This document shows, piece by piece, positions 1 through 8,162 of a stretch of DNA of 64,000 bases. Source of the stretch: a bacterium (GTDB taxonomy: Bacteria > Elusimicrobiota > Elusimicrobia > UBA1565 > UBA9628). The stretch is from positions 452,808-516,807 of the forward strand of contig JAKAQO010000001.1 of NCBI GenBank assembly GCA_021822495.1, given 5' to 3'. How positions within the stretch are numbered: position 1 is the first letter of the stretch; every line of letters starts with the position of its first letter. Under the pieces are notes generated by a model that saw only the letters and a program-made list of their open reading frames with translations, was not told where the DNA came from and searched no databases. Made by a program: the position numbers and the translations under genes.

Positions 1-162
1 TTCAATCATTTCCTTATACGAGAGAGGATGCTTTTGATATTGCCGCATCCGAACGCTTTCTGAACAAAAAACGCAGTCTTGATTACAAACATAAGACATA
101 TGAAATTCAAGACGTTTGACGGGACGTTTGGGAGCTCCAACCGTCGTTTGGAAATCAGTCAA
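1..162 (-). CDS. Radical SAM protein, N-terminal fragment cut by window edge
   Basis: The first 54 codons of a minus-strand gene that continues past base 1. I translated it by hand. The frame is open to the edge and carries CNQDCVFC (Cys26, Cys30, Cys33 counted from the TTG start), the signature for the [4Fe-4S] cluster that cleaves S-adenosylmethionine. The local sequence (KRLEFHMSYVCNQDCVFCSE) resembles the N-termini of the proteins at 7179-8162 and 17362-18306, so it is probably another short radical-SAM enzyme of that subfamily. The proposed TTG start at 162-160 overlaps the TGA of the upstream gene (TTGA), as expected for coupled translation. The first in-frame ATG lies 21 codons further in, only four residues before the first cluster cysteine. 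The substrate is unknown. Confidence 0.8.
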   Translation of the reverse strand, partial: MTDFQTTVGAPKRPVKRLEFHMSYVCNQDCVFCSESVRMRQYQKHPLSYKEMIE

Positions 163-1178
163 GATTGCACCTCATCTAAGAATTCAATGGGAGTAATTTC
201 AGGTTCCCCATATAATTCTAAATAGGAACGATAAACTCCCATACAGAATGGACTCAGGCGGCATTTCTCGCAAGCCGAAACCTTGCCTCGAAAAACATCG
301 CGGCCCTTTTCATGCCAATTAAAACGCTGAGCCCCCCCCTTCTTATCCGGCCATAAAAAAGATACCTCCGTCGGCAAATCCATTCCTTCCTCGTAAAAAT
401 AACTCCGAAGGAGCCCCCAATTTTTGTGAAGGGAAGTCGGCAAAACGCAATAAGGAATTCCGCCAAAACTAAGCCTCATTTTGATTTCTTTTTCATTTTT
501 TAAAATTAGTCCCAGAACATACGGAATAACGTCTTTAAAGCGCGGAACAACGGTCTTGTCGTTTTTAACCCTGGATTCGGGCCAGATAAAATTAAAGCGG
601 ATATCATCTATCCCAAGAGATTTAAAAAAACGAACATAGTCTTCCATATGCGGAGCATTAGGGCGGCAAAGAACAGGGTTTAAAGAAACTCCATCTTTAA
701 AAAATCCTTGACCGCGAGCTTTAACCAGGTTTTTAATCGCTTGAATTTTCTTGTCTAAAATTTTTGGAACTCCAACCAAATATTCCTCAATTTCTGGGAT
801 ATGACTGTGAAGGGAAACCGTCACTCGAGTCAGCCCCGCATCCAGGCAGGATTTGAGAAAATCCTCATTGGCGAGACGCGTGCCGTTGGTGCACAAAGCA
901 ATGCGCTTATACCCCAAGTCCCGAGCCCGGCCAATACAATCAAGAATATGCGGATAGGCCGAAGGTTCGCCTCCCAGAAATCCCAGGGAACGCGCTCCCT
1001 CTTTAAACCGCGCCTCAATCTCCGCAAACATTCTTTTAGGGTCGGCCCACGGCTCATGATCATCACGATCTTCCCCGCTCATGCAAAAAACGCATTTATT
1101 ATTACAAAGCCTGCCGGGGTTAATCTCGACATTGATGAGTTTTTCAGTCCCATCCTGAAAGTATTTCGTCGCGCCCAT
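159..1178 (-). CDS. Radical SAM protein with C-terminal Cys cluster (paralog of 2071-3060)
   Basis: A 339-residue radical-SAM enzyme. CNNKCVFC (Cys25, Cys29, Cys32) binds the SAM cluster and GGEP (about residues 69-72) is the usual SAM-contacting motif. A CxxCx5C group near residues 303-312 could bind a second, auxiliary cluster. I chose the ATG at 1178, which overlaps the upstream TAA as TAATG; an upstream in-frame start at 1202 would add eight residues inside the neighbouring gene. The protein is a clear paralog of the one at 2071-3060, with near-identical sequence around the cluster motif and a shared RFNFIWP segment. The two copies flank a third radical-SAM gene, just downstream of the NifH-like gene. 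The reaction is unknown. Confidence 0.88.
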   Translation of the reverse strand: MGATKYFQDGTEKLINVEINPGRLCNNKCVFCMSGEDRDDHEPWADPKRMFAEIEARFKEGARSLGFLGGEPSAYPHILDCIGRARDLGYKRIALCTNGTRLANEDFLKSCLDAGLTRVTVSLHSHIPEIEEYLVGVPKILDKKIQAIKNLVKARGQGFFKDGVSLNPVLCRPNAPHMEDYVRFFKSLGIDDIRFNFIWPESRVKNDKTVVPRFKDVIPYVLGLILKNEKEIKMRLSFGGIPYCVLPTSLHKNWGLLRSYFYEEGMDLPTEVSFLWPDKKGGAQRFNWHEKGRDVFRGKVSACEKCRLSPFCMGVYRSYLELYGEPEITPIEFLDEVQS

Positions 1179-2074
1179 TAAGCCAACACCTCGTTTGAAC
1201 AAACCCCGATATTGTTCACAAAACGCGTCAATAGTTCATCAACCCGGCACGTCGAGTTCCAGGTTTCTCCCGCCCAGCGTTTGAGTATCTCGCGCAAAAA
1301 ACGCCCGTCTCGGCGCGCGTCTTTTTCTTTTGGCCAATCTTCAATTGAACCGATACGCAAAAAGGGACGCAACGCATCCATGCCCCGGCTTTCAATCAGG
1401 CTTGAGGAATAAACCGTTCCATCGGAATCAACCGTTAAGGCCGCGTTGTAAAGAGGAATCGGGCTAAAAACCTCTGAATTTTTAATCTTTAACTCAAGGC
1501 CCCTATCCCAGGCGCCCTTAAAAATTTGAAGGAGCGCCTGAAAAGTTTTTTCTAATTCTCCCAAATTTTCTTCACTCCAATGAGAAAAATAAGCCGGTAA
1601 AAAATTAAACTGACGGTATCCCTCGGAAATTAAAAACTTCATTTTCTCAACCACGCTTTCAGCCGACTGGTTTTGAGTCAAAACGAAGGTAAACCAAACC
1701 CCCGGCAAAGACCATCCCTCTTGAGCTCTAAAACTAAGAGTCACTTCCAACTCGGGGCGAACCTTAAGATAGGAAAGTTTTTCCTGATCTAAAAACATCC
1801 CGTTGGTAGAAACCTGAAATGAGATTTTGGTCTTCTCGGCGCGCGCTTCATCCACAATAGCTTTGATCACCGGCCAATTAAGAAAGGGTTCCCCGCCAAA
1901 AAATTTGACCTTGGGATGAGTTTCCGCCGGCAAATTCTGAAGATATTTCTTCACCGCCTTGCGGGCCACCCCTAAACTCATATCCTCTCCGGTAAATTCA
2001 ACGGGGCAAAACCCGCAACGGATATTGCAGCGGCGGGAAACAAGCAAACAAAGGCGGTGATCCAGCATATTCAT
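1178..2074 (-). CDS. Short radical SAM protein
   Basis: A 298-residue radical-SAM protein with CNIRCGFC (Cys16, Cys20, Cys23) and GGEPFLNWP, the latter resembling the motif of SPASM-type peptide maturases. It lacks the C-terminal CxxC group of its two neighbours, so it may carry only the SAM cluster. The ATG at 2074 overlaps the stop of the preceding gene as ATGA. The longer in-frame extension back to 2122 runs inside that gene and is unlikely. It lies between two paralogous radical-SAM genes in the same transcription unit. Substrate unknown. Confidence 0.85.
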   Translation of the reverse strand: MNMLDHRLCLLVSRRCNIRCGFCPVEFTGEDMSLGVARKAVKKYLQNLPAETHPKVKFFGGEPFLNWPVIKAIVDEARAEKTKISFQVSTNGMFLDQEKLSYLKVRPELEVTLSFRAQEGWSLPGVWFTFVLTQNQSAESVVEKMKFLISEGYRQFNFLPAYFSHWSEENLGELEKTFQALLQIFKGAWDRGLELKIKNSEVFSPIPLYNAALTVDSDGTVYSSSLIESRGMDALRPFLRIGSIEDWPKEKDARRDGRFLREILKRWAGETWNSTCRVDELLTRFVNNIGVCSNEVLA

Positions 2075-3060
2075 GCCGCGGCAAACTCCTCCTCTCCATA
2101 GAGAGAAACATAACTTCGCCAAACTCCCAAGCAGGCGGAATTAAGCGAACAATCTCGACAAACAGGCATTTTCATTCTGTGATCGTAGCGCGTGCGCGCT
2201 TTTAAGGTAAACCGATTGACCGTCCCCTCCTCATCGGGGTTAATAAAACCCACATCCGTTGGATGGTCTCGGCTCTCCTCGGAGAAATATTTAAACAGAA
2301 TATCTTTATGCTTTTTAAAGAAATCAGGGACCACGCAAAAGGGAACAGCCCCAAAACTAATCGAAATTTTCCATTCGCGCTCGTTAAGCAGAATCACTTT
2401 GAGGATTTCAGGCATCACATCGCGAAACCGCGGAATAACAGCGGTATCCGTCAGGACGCGGGACTGCGGCCAAATAAAATTAAAACGAATATCATTAATC
2501 CCCATGGATTTTAAAAAGTGAATATAGTTTTCCATATAAGGAGCATTTAAGCGATTGAGAACAGGATTAAGGGAAACATTGTCCGGCAAACGCCCGGAGT
2601 CGCGGGCGCTAATTAGGTTTTGAAGGGCCTTAATCTTCATCTTAAGAATCCCAGGAACTCCAACCAAGCGCTCTTCAATTTCTGGGATATGACTGTGAAG
2701 GGAAACCGTTGAGCGGGTCAGTCCCGCGCGAAGAGCTTCCTCAAAGAATCCGGTTTGAGCCAAACGCATTCCATTTGTGCAAAGAGCGATGCGCTGATAA
2801 CCCAGTTTTTTCGCATGAGAAATACTGTCGATAATATATGGATAGGCCGTCGGCTCTCCGCCCAAGAATCCAACTGAGCGCGCGCCCTGCAAGTAGTGAT
2901 ACTCTAATTCCCGCGCCACTCGGTCAAAGGAAGCCCAGGGATTATGGTCGTCGCGGTCTTCGCCGCTCATGCAAAAAACACATTTATTGTTGCAAAGTCT
3001 TCCGGGGTTAATCTCGACGTTTTTAACGCGAGCAGAAGAAACCCTATCGGACACAACCAT
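2071..3060 (-). CDS. Radical SAM protein with C-terminal Cys cluster (paralog of 159-1178)
   Basis: About 329 residues, with the CNNKCVFCMSGEDRDDH cluster region, FLGGEPTAYP and a C-terminal CxxC...C group (CRDCSLNSACLG) that could hold an auxiliary Fe-S cluster. It aligns along its whole length with the protein at 159-1178, which points to a gene duplication within the cluster. The start is either the GTG at 3063 or the adjoining ATG at 3060; I prefer the ATG. It follows the NifH-like gene directly: the stop of that gene is at 3064-3066. The tight linkage suggests that it acts with the nitrogenase-like reductase, but the reaction cannot be told from sequence. Confidence 0.88.
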   Translation of the reverse strand: MVVSDRVSSARVKNVEINPGRLCNNKCVFCMSGEDRDDHNPWASFDRVARELEYHYLQGARSVGFLGGEPTAYPYIIDSISHAKKLGYQRIALCTNGMRLAQTGFFEEALRAGLTRSTVSLHSHIPEIEERLVGVPGILKMKIKALQNLISARDSGRLPDNVSLNPVLNRLNAPYMENYIHFLKSMGINDIRFNFIWPQSRVLTDTAVIPRFRDVMPEILKVILLNEREWKISISFGAVPFCVVPDFFKKHKDILFKYFSEESRDHPTDVGFINPDEEGTVNRFTLKARTRYDHRMKMPVCRDCSLNSACLGVWRSYVSLYGEEEFAAA

Positions 3061-3063
3061 CAC

Positions 3064-3990
3064 TTAAAGCCGCCTCTCCCAAGCAAGCAGCGTGTCCTCA
3101 TCTGGCATTCCTCCATCAATGGAACTTGGATCTTTTTTCTCTGAGGACAACGCGGTTTTGACTCTTTTACCTTCAAAGGTCTCTCGAGAAAGAGCGTGGA
3201 ACTCCGCGTCGGTCAAGGGATTGGGAATGCGCTGGGGAGAAGCCGGAGTTTCAAGGAGAATCTGGGCTAAGGTTTTAATTCTCTGAACCAAGGGAGAATT
3301 GGGGTGCGTTTCAATTATTGTTTTCTTCTGATATTCGGCTTGACGAACCAAGGGATCGCGCGGTAAAAATTGCAAGACACGAGTCTCAATTAGATTGGCA
3401 AAACGATTAATGACGCCTTCATCGCAACCCGGATCTCTTAAGTTAGCGATGAGCCCTAAAAGGGAAATCCCGTTAGAAGCGTAATTGCAAACGGCTTTTG
3501 CGATATTATTGGCGGCATAAAGAGACATCAGCTCTTCCGATGTGACAATGACAACCTTATCGGCAAACCCTTGACGCAAGGGCGCGGCAAACCCCCCGCA
3601 AACAACGTCTCCCAAAACGTCATAAAGGATCGCGTCGTATTTCGAATCATCTACAATCCCAACTTCCTTAAGGATTTCGCTCATGCGGGTAATTCCACGC
3701 CCAGCGCATCCAATGCCCGGCTCGGGCCCGCCGGCTTCAACGCAGTCAATTCCATAAGACCCTTTGACCACAATATTGGAAGCTGGAGAATGTCCCCCCA
3801 AGAAAGCCGCGCTATCTAAAACCGTCGGAATTTGACGGCCTCCCGTGAGATAAACAGTCGTGTCATGTTTTGGATCGCAACCGACGACAAGAACCTTCAT
3901 CCCCATCTGGGCATAGACAATGGCCAAATTGGTCGTGGTCGTTGATTTTCCAATTCCACCCTTGCCAAACAAAACAATTTTGTGTTGCAT
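3064..3990 (-). CDS. NifH/BchL/CfbC-like Fe-protein ATPase
   Basis: A 308-residue homolog of the nitrogenase Fe protein. These homodimers hydrolyse ATP and pass single low-potential electrons from a [4Fe-4S] cluster to a component-1 partner. The Walker A motif GKGGIGKST (residues 9-17), the CDPKHDTT switch region (38-45), and both cluster cysteines, GIGCAGRG (Cys95) and GDVVCGG (Cys131), are present, so it should be functional. An acidic, charged tail follows the core. The ATG at 3990 has AGGGGTGA about 5 bases upstream; a TTG at 4008 is the alternative. Family members include NifH (N2), BchL/ChlL (protochlorophyllide), BchX and CfbC (F430 synthesis). The radical-SAM context and the lack of nif genes argue for a tetrapyrrole-type role. 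It lies directly after the two component-1-like genes. Confidence 0.93.
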   Translation of the reverse strand: MQHKIVLFGKGGIGKSTTTTNLAIVYAQMGMKVLVVGCDPKHDTTVYLTGGRQIPTVLDSAAFLGGHSPASNIVVKGSYGIDCVEAGGPEPGIGCAGRGITRMSEILKEVGIVDDSKYDAILYDVLGDVVCGGFAAPLRQGFADKVVIVTSEELMSLYAANNIAKAVCNYASNGISLLGLIANLRDPGCDEGVINRFANLIETRVLQFLPRDPLVRQAEYQKKTIIETHPNSPLVQRIKTLAQILLETPASPQRIPNPLTDAEFHALSRETFEGKRVKTALSSEKKDPSSIDGGMPDEDTLLAWERRL

Positions 3991-4000
3991 ACATTCACCC

Positions 4001-5845
4001 CTATCCAAGCGGAGTCGCCCATTTCCCCATGATGGCGTTCGCCATCCGATCGACGATATTCATCGTAGACTCCAAAGAACTCTCCAAGTCGTAATTCATG
4101 TCTCTTTCATCCAATTCAACAAACGCGCAATTGGGATTAAGAAGTTCGATTCCATTGAAATTAGAAATGAGTAAATCGCATTCCGGCGAAAGCTCATTCC
4201 AAGAAGACTTTACTTGATCATAAGAGCCCGCTTCATCTACGAAAACAGAAATAAGACTTACCCCCAATTCTTCAAACAAGGGTTTAATGGCTAAAAAAAC
4301 CTCTTTTTTCCCAAAAAAGATAAATTTCTTATTGAGAAAGACAAACGGAATCGCCCATTCCAAACGAGGAATTAATTTAGAGAGCTTTTGACTCATGGAA
4401 TTTTCTTTGAGTTTCTGATCTCCGCGGGACATCGCCTCCTTAAATCCAAATGGAAGGGATTCTGAAATATCTCGCGTGTGACGGCCTTGGACTGGAGATA
4501 AACGCGGACGAATTATTTTTTGATGAGAAGCGATTTGGTCCGCTATCCTCAGCGCGAAATCAAGGCAACCCCGAAAACCTAGAAACGGATGCCCTTCAAG
4601 AGCGTGATAAAAATAACTAGGGTATCCAAATTCGACAAATACCGCTTCTCCATTGACCATGCGCCGCACATCTCCGTTAGCGATAACGCAATCAACGCCC
4701 AAATCCCGCGCACGCGCATAGGAACGCCTTAAAAGTCCGGCCGTGGGACGTTCTAAGACGGAGGATTTCATCGCGCCAAAGGAAATATTTTTTTCAGGAA
4801 TACAGCCGACGGAGACTCGGCTTTCAACAGAAGCCCCTAATTCCTCAACCAGTGTCGAGATATTAAAAAGGGCATAGGGCTCAGCGGCAATCATAATTTT
4901 TTTGCCCTGGATATAGGTCTTTGAAAGGAAATCCAAAGGCTGCGAAAGACGCGCTTTTTCATCTTGGATAAAATTCTCGGCGCGGTTTTCATGACCTACG
5001 GCTTCTCCTAAGCGGCGCACCCATGTTTCAGAATTTTTCATTCCCCAAGGCAAATCAAGTTCAATAAGTTTTGCATGGGTCTTTTCAGCCACGATACGAG
5101 CCGCATCGCGGGCATAAGGCAAGGAAATAATCCATCCCGCATCGCGGGCCCGCCGTAAACCTTCCAAAGACCCGCCATCCGGCCACACGCTGACTAGATC
5201 AAGCCCCGCGCCCGCTACAAGACGTTTAAGCTCGCGGAGATTAGAGTAATGGTCATCCTCTGTTCGATCCATGAAATATCCGACAATGGCGGCCTTTTTT
5301 TCATCCCGAAGACCCCCGGAAAGTTCCAGGGACTCCGCCAATCCTTTCAAACCCTCGGCGTATCCATCCAGGAAAAAAGCTCTCAAAGAATTGGACGGAA
5401 TATGAACGACGGGTTTTCCGAGCTCTGAGGAGACATCACGGCTGACCTTAACATAGTCTGTACCGGTCAATAAACACATCGGCATTGCGGCAAAAAATAT
5501 CGCCTCAATATCCTCGCGCGCCTTGAATTTCAAGAGGGCTTTCCCGATGGCCTCTTCTCGGGAGACAACGGTGTTGCGAACGTCCGTTCCGCTAAAGAAA
5601 ATACGATAGCTTTCGACGCAGTCCAGGATGCTTGAATTAAAATCGTGCTTTCCAAACACGTGTTCAGCTTTTCCCATCACGCAATCCGGACCATCTATAA
5701 ACGCGGCGGAATCAGAAATCGCGTTAACCAAAAGATAAAGCCCCGTCAAATAGGTGTAATCTAATGGCTGTCCATAACGATCAAGAGAATCTGTCTCTGG
5801 AGAGATTAAGCGGGGCTCAACCCTTGGTAAGATTAATCCGCCCAT
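4001..5845 (-). CDS. Nitrogenase component 1-like subunit (NifD/BchN/CfbD-like), extended
   Basis: A 614-residue protein of the NifD/K/E/N-BchN/B superfamily, the catalytic partner of the NifH-like protein. Cys55 (GPDCVMGK) and Cys124 (MPMCLLTG) sit where the family binds its Fe-S cluster between subunits; Cys76 may be a third ligand. A Rossmann-like segment near residues 300-330 (KIMIAAEPYALFNISTLVEE) is typical of the fold. The last 150 or so residues add another such segment (FIFFGKKEVFLAIKPLFEEL), making it longer than usual subunits of about 400-540 residues. I see no FeMo-cofactor Cys/His pair. The start at 5845 has a strong GGGAGGT ribosome site and overlaps the upstream gene by 13 bases. 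The substrate is unknown; a tetrapyrrole is the best guess by analogy. Confidence 0.82.
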   Translation of the reverse strand: MGGLILPRVEPRLISPETDSLDRYGQPLDYTYLTGLYLLVNAISDSAAFIDGPDCVMGKAEHVFGKHDFNSSILDCVESYRIFFSGTDVRNTVVSREEAIGKALLKFKAREDIEAIFFAAMPMCLLTGTDYVKVSRDVSSELGKPVVHIPSNSLRAFFLDGYAEGLKGLAESLELSGGLRDEKKAAIVGYFMDRTEDDHYSNLRELKRLVAGAGLDLVSVWPDGGSLEGLRRARDAGWIISLPYARDAARIVAEKTHAKLIELDLPWGMKNSETWVRRLGEAVGHENRAENFIQDEKARLSQPLDFLSKTYIQGKKIMIAAEPYALFNISTLVEELGASVESRVSVGCIPEKNISFGAMKSSVLERPTAGLLRRSYARARDLGVDCVIANGDVRRMVNGEAVFVEFGYPSYFYHALEGHPFLGFRGCLDFALRIADQIASHQKIIRPRLSPVQGRHTRDISESLPFGFKEAMSRGDQKLKENSMSQKLSKLIPRLEWAIPFVFLNKKFIFFGKKEVFLAIKPLFEELGVSLISVFVDEAGSYDQVKSSWNELSPECDLLISNFNGIELLNPNCAFVELDERDMNYDLESSLESTMNIVDRMANAIMGKWATPLG

Positions 5846-7182
5846 GAATTTCTACCTCCCAGATAGCGGCCATACTCTCTGTAAAACGGCAAGCGGCATA
5901 TCCCCAACAGCCTTTCAAACGTCCGCAAAGCCCCCCACGGCCCCGCTTCAAAAACGGAAAGAGAAAATTGCGCTTTTCCCGCTCGACTGATTCTTCGATC
6001 GAAAAAATAATCAGAATAAACCGCGTCAAAAGCGCCCTCTTTGAGAAGGCGGTTTAATTCTTCTTCTTTGGAAAAGAAATCCACCGAAGCCTTAAACTGG
6101 GCGTTTGGAAGTTTCAATTTCAAATGATTTTTGGAAAAAATAAGAAAATCGAAATCAAAACCCATTTCGCTCAACATCTCAAACATTGGAATAGCGAAAG
6201 TCCAGCGGGAATCGATAATTTGAGGAATTTGCCTCGGCGAAAGAACAAAGGCTAGTCTTCTGCCCCGAGACTGACTCACTAGATTTTCCCACCGGCTTTT
6301 GAGGGGACTCCAATTCTTTCCCCAAACTTCCTGCGCGATTTGGCGATTGATACCGGCAGCTTCGCACACAGCTTCCAGCCACAAACGCCCTGCTTTGATG
6401 CCATAGGGCGCGGGCGGCGTCAAGGAATGCGTCGGAAATTGCAAGGCGAAATCTTTCGACTCACTCTCAAAAAGACGATGCCCAATCATGATGTTGAGAG
6501 ACGCCTTTCTCGCCAAACGCAGGGCTTCAAAGCCCAAAGAGGGAACGACGCAAGCGGCGACTGAAATCCCCGCTTGGTTTAGAAGTGAAACGAGTTCCTC
6601 CCGAGCCTTGCCCCCGGGATACCCGACCAGATTCACCGTCTTAGGCTCCGGCGAGAAATCTTTTTGCTTTTCCGATGATTTCTTAATCATCTCCTCCGTC
6701 GTTGAATAGGCAACATCGCGGCCATCGGAGGCGCGATAGATGCTTTTTATCTTTTCGCCGTGTTTGGGTAGAAAAGGCGTCGGATCCTCTCCGGTTAAAT
6801 CGGGAACGCAGGCGGAGTTAAGCATGATGATGTCATCAGGCCGAGCTTCTTGAGCCGCCAACCTAAAAGAATCTTCCACTTTTTTAAGGCTCTTTTGTCC
6901 TTCGGTCACCTCGGTCTCATTTAAATCCGTAAAAAGAAGTTTATAGGCTGCCGGTTTGGTCTCTTGATTGGCGATAGTCCAAGGAAAATTCCAAAATGGA
7001 ACTGTTTTCCCGTCAAACCATGGGAAGGTATAACGGCATTCAAGGTCTCCGTGCATGATATCAGTCGTTGGATTCTCGGGCACAAAAGAAGTTCTTCGGT
7101 GTCTCTGAATGTCCTCTGGACAGAAAAACCGGGCCCACAAATCTTGAAGAGCCGTGTGTAAAACGTAATTAAGAACGCTCAT
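5833..7182 (-). CDS. Nitrogenase component 1-like second subunit (NifK/BchB-like)
   Basis: A 449-residue protein related to nitrogenase component 1 beta-type subunits. Cys49 (GDLECRY) and Cys125 (LNSACVPDLTGED) match two family cluster ligands; the second resembles the TxCxxExIGDD region of NifK-type proteins. Together with the 614-residue neighbour it would form a hetero-oligomeric reductase, like DPOR or NifDK and unlike the homodimeric CfbD. The ATG at 7182 overlaps the preceding stop as ATGA; the upstream in-frame start at 7230 lies inside the neighbour. The order is K-like, D-like, H-like, all minus strand and overlapping or nearly so, which strongly suggests a single complex. The family is divergent, so subunit naming is by resemblance only. 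Confidence 0.78.
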   Translation of the reverse strand: MSVLNYVLHTALQDLWARFFCPEDIQRHRRTSFVPENPTTDIMHGDLECRYTFPWFDGKTVPFWNFPWTIANQETKPAAYKLLFTDLNETEVTEGQKSLKKVEDSFRLAAQEARPDDIIMLNSACVPDLTGEDPTPFLPKHGEKIKSIYRASDGRDVAYSTTEEMIKKSSEKQKDFSPEPKTVNLVGYPGGKAREELVSLLNQAGISVAACVVPSLGFEALRLARKASLNIMIGHRLFESESKDFALQFPTHSLTPPAPYGIKAGRLWLEAVCEAAGINRQIAQEVWGKNWSPLKSRWENLVSQSRGRRLAFVLSPRQIPQIIDSRWTFAIPMFEMLSEMGFDFDFLIFSKNHLKLKLPNAQFKASVDFFSKEEELNRLLKEGAFDAVYSDYFFDRRISRAGKAQFSLSVFEAGPWGALRTFERLLGICRLPFYREYGRYLGGRNSWAD

Positions 7183-8162
7183 GCGAGAACTCCTGTCGGG
7201 GACAAGGCGCGAAGGCTTTGAACCGTCCAAGGTTTTAGAGCCTCGCTTTCAAACAACTGCGTATAATCCCAATAGATTCCTCCGCAACGGCCTTTTAAAG
7301 CGCAATGGCCGCAGTCCTCGGGATAAAATTTCTCTCGAGAAGAGAACTCCGTATTTTCAAAATGCCAGCCAATTTTTCCGTTTTCCAGACGAGCCCGGGC
7401 GATCGTGGTGCGCGGACTATAAAACAAATCGTTAGAATAGCGCCAATAAGGCCCTAAAAGGCAAACAGGAATTCCATAAAAGCGCAAAGCGACTCTACGC
7501 TCTTGAGCTAATTCATGTAACTTAGGCAGGTGACGGGTAATTTCCTGATGTCGCACCGCCAAATCCTTATAATGCGCCCCACCGCCCCCATGCGGAGTGA
7601 TGTTTGAAACCAGAAATTGATCTAATTTCCCGTTGCGACTCAAAACATCCAACGTTTCTGGAATAACAGAAACATTCAGCCTCGTCACGACGTGATTAAT
7701 CATTAAAAAATTCAAATTTCCAAAATGAGAGATATGCCTCATCGCCAACATCAATTTATCAAAACTTCCGGAGACGCGCGTAGCCTGGTCATGAATTTTT
7801 TTATTAGGCCCATGAACTGATAGACATAGTTCATCGACATAGGGCAAAAGCTTCTCCGCATATCCTTGATTAGCGAGAGCGGAGCCATTGGATATGACAA
7901 AAACTCGATAGCCTATCCTCTTGGCGAAAGCCGCGATTTCCCAGAATTTGGGATACAGAGTCGGCTCTCCTCCAGTAAGCGTGACGTGATCAAAACCTTC
8001 CTCTCTTTTTGCCTCAAGCATCCCCAATATTTCTTCGCGCGAAACCGGAAAACCTCCGAATTCCCGCATATGGAATTCCTCGCTGCAAAAAACGCAGCGG
8101 TCAACACAGCGATAGATGATGTGAAACTCAAGACGCTTCATGGAATTTACGGATAAACTCAT
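7179..8162 (-). CDS. Short radical SAM protein with C-terminal CxxC group
   Basis: A 327-residue radical-SAM protein. YRCVDRCVFC gives Cys19, Cys23 and Cys26; TGGEPTLYP is the GGEP motif; and CGHCALKGRCGG near the C-terminus could bind an auxiliary cluster. It has the HDxxTxxxGSF segment shared with the proteins at 8159-9091, 17362-18306 and 33663-34556, which defines a subfamily within this cluster. The start at 8162 overlaps the preceding stop as ATGA. The internal ATG at 8141 is less likely. It is directly upstream of, and coupled to, the component-1-like genes, so it probably works on the same substrate. Reaction unknown. Confidence 0.87.
   Translation of the reverse strand: MSLSVNSMKRLEFHIIYRCVDRCVFCSEEFHMREFGGFPVSREEILGMLEAKREEGFDHVTLTGGEPTLYPKFWEIAAFAKRIGYRVFVISNGSALANQGYAEKLLPYVDELCLSVHGPNKKIHDQATRVSGSFDKLMLAMRHISHFGNLNFLMINHVVTRLNVSVIPETLDVLSRNGKLDQFLVSNITPHGGGGAHYKDLAVRHQEITRHLPKLHELAQERRVALRFYGIPVCLLGPYWRYSNDLFYSPRTTIARARLENGKIGWHFENTEFSSREKFYPEDCGHCALKGRCGGIYWDYTQLFESEALKPWTVQSLRALSPTGVLA

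Noticed and set aside
3064-7182. Genuine nitrogen-fixation genes
   Set aside because: No nifB, E, N or cofactor ligands are present; the component-1 proteins are highly divergent and surrounded by radical-SAM genes.
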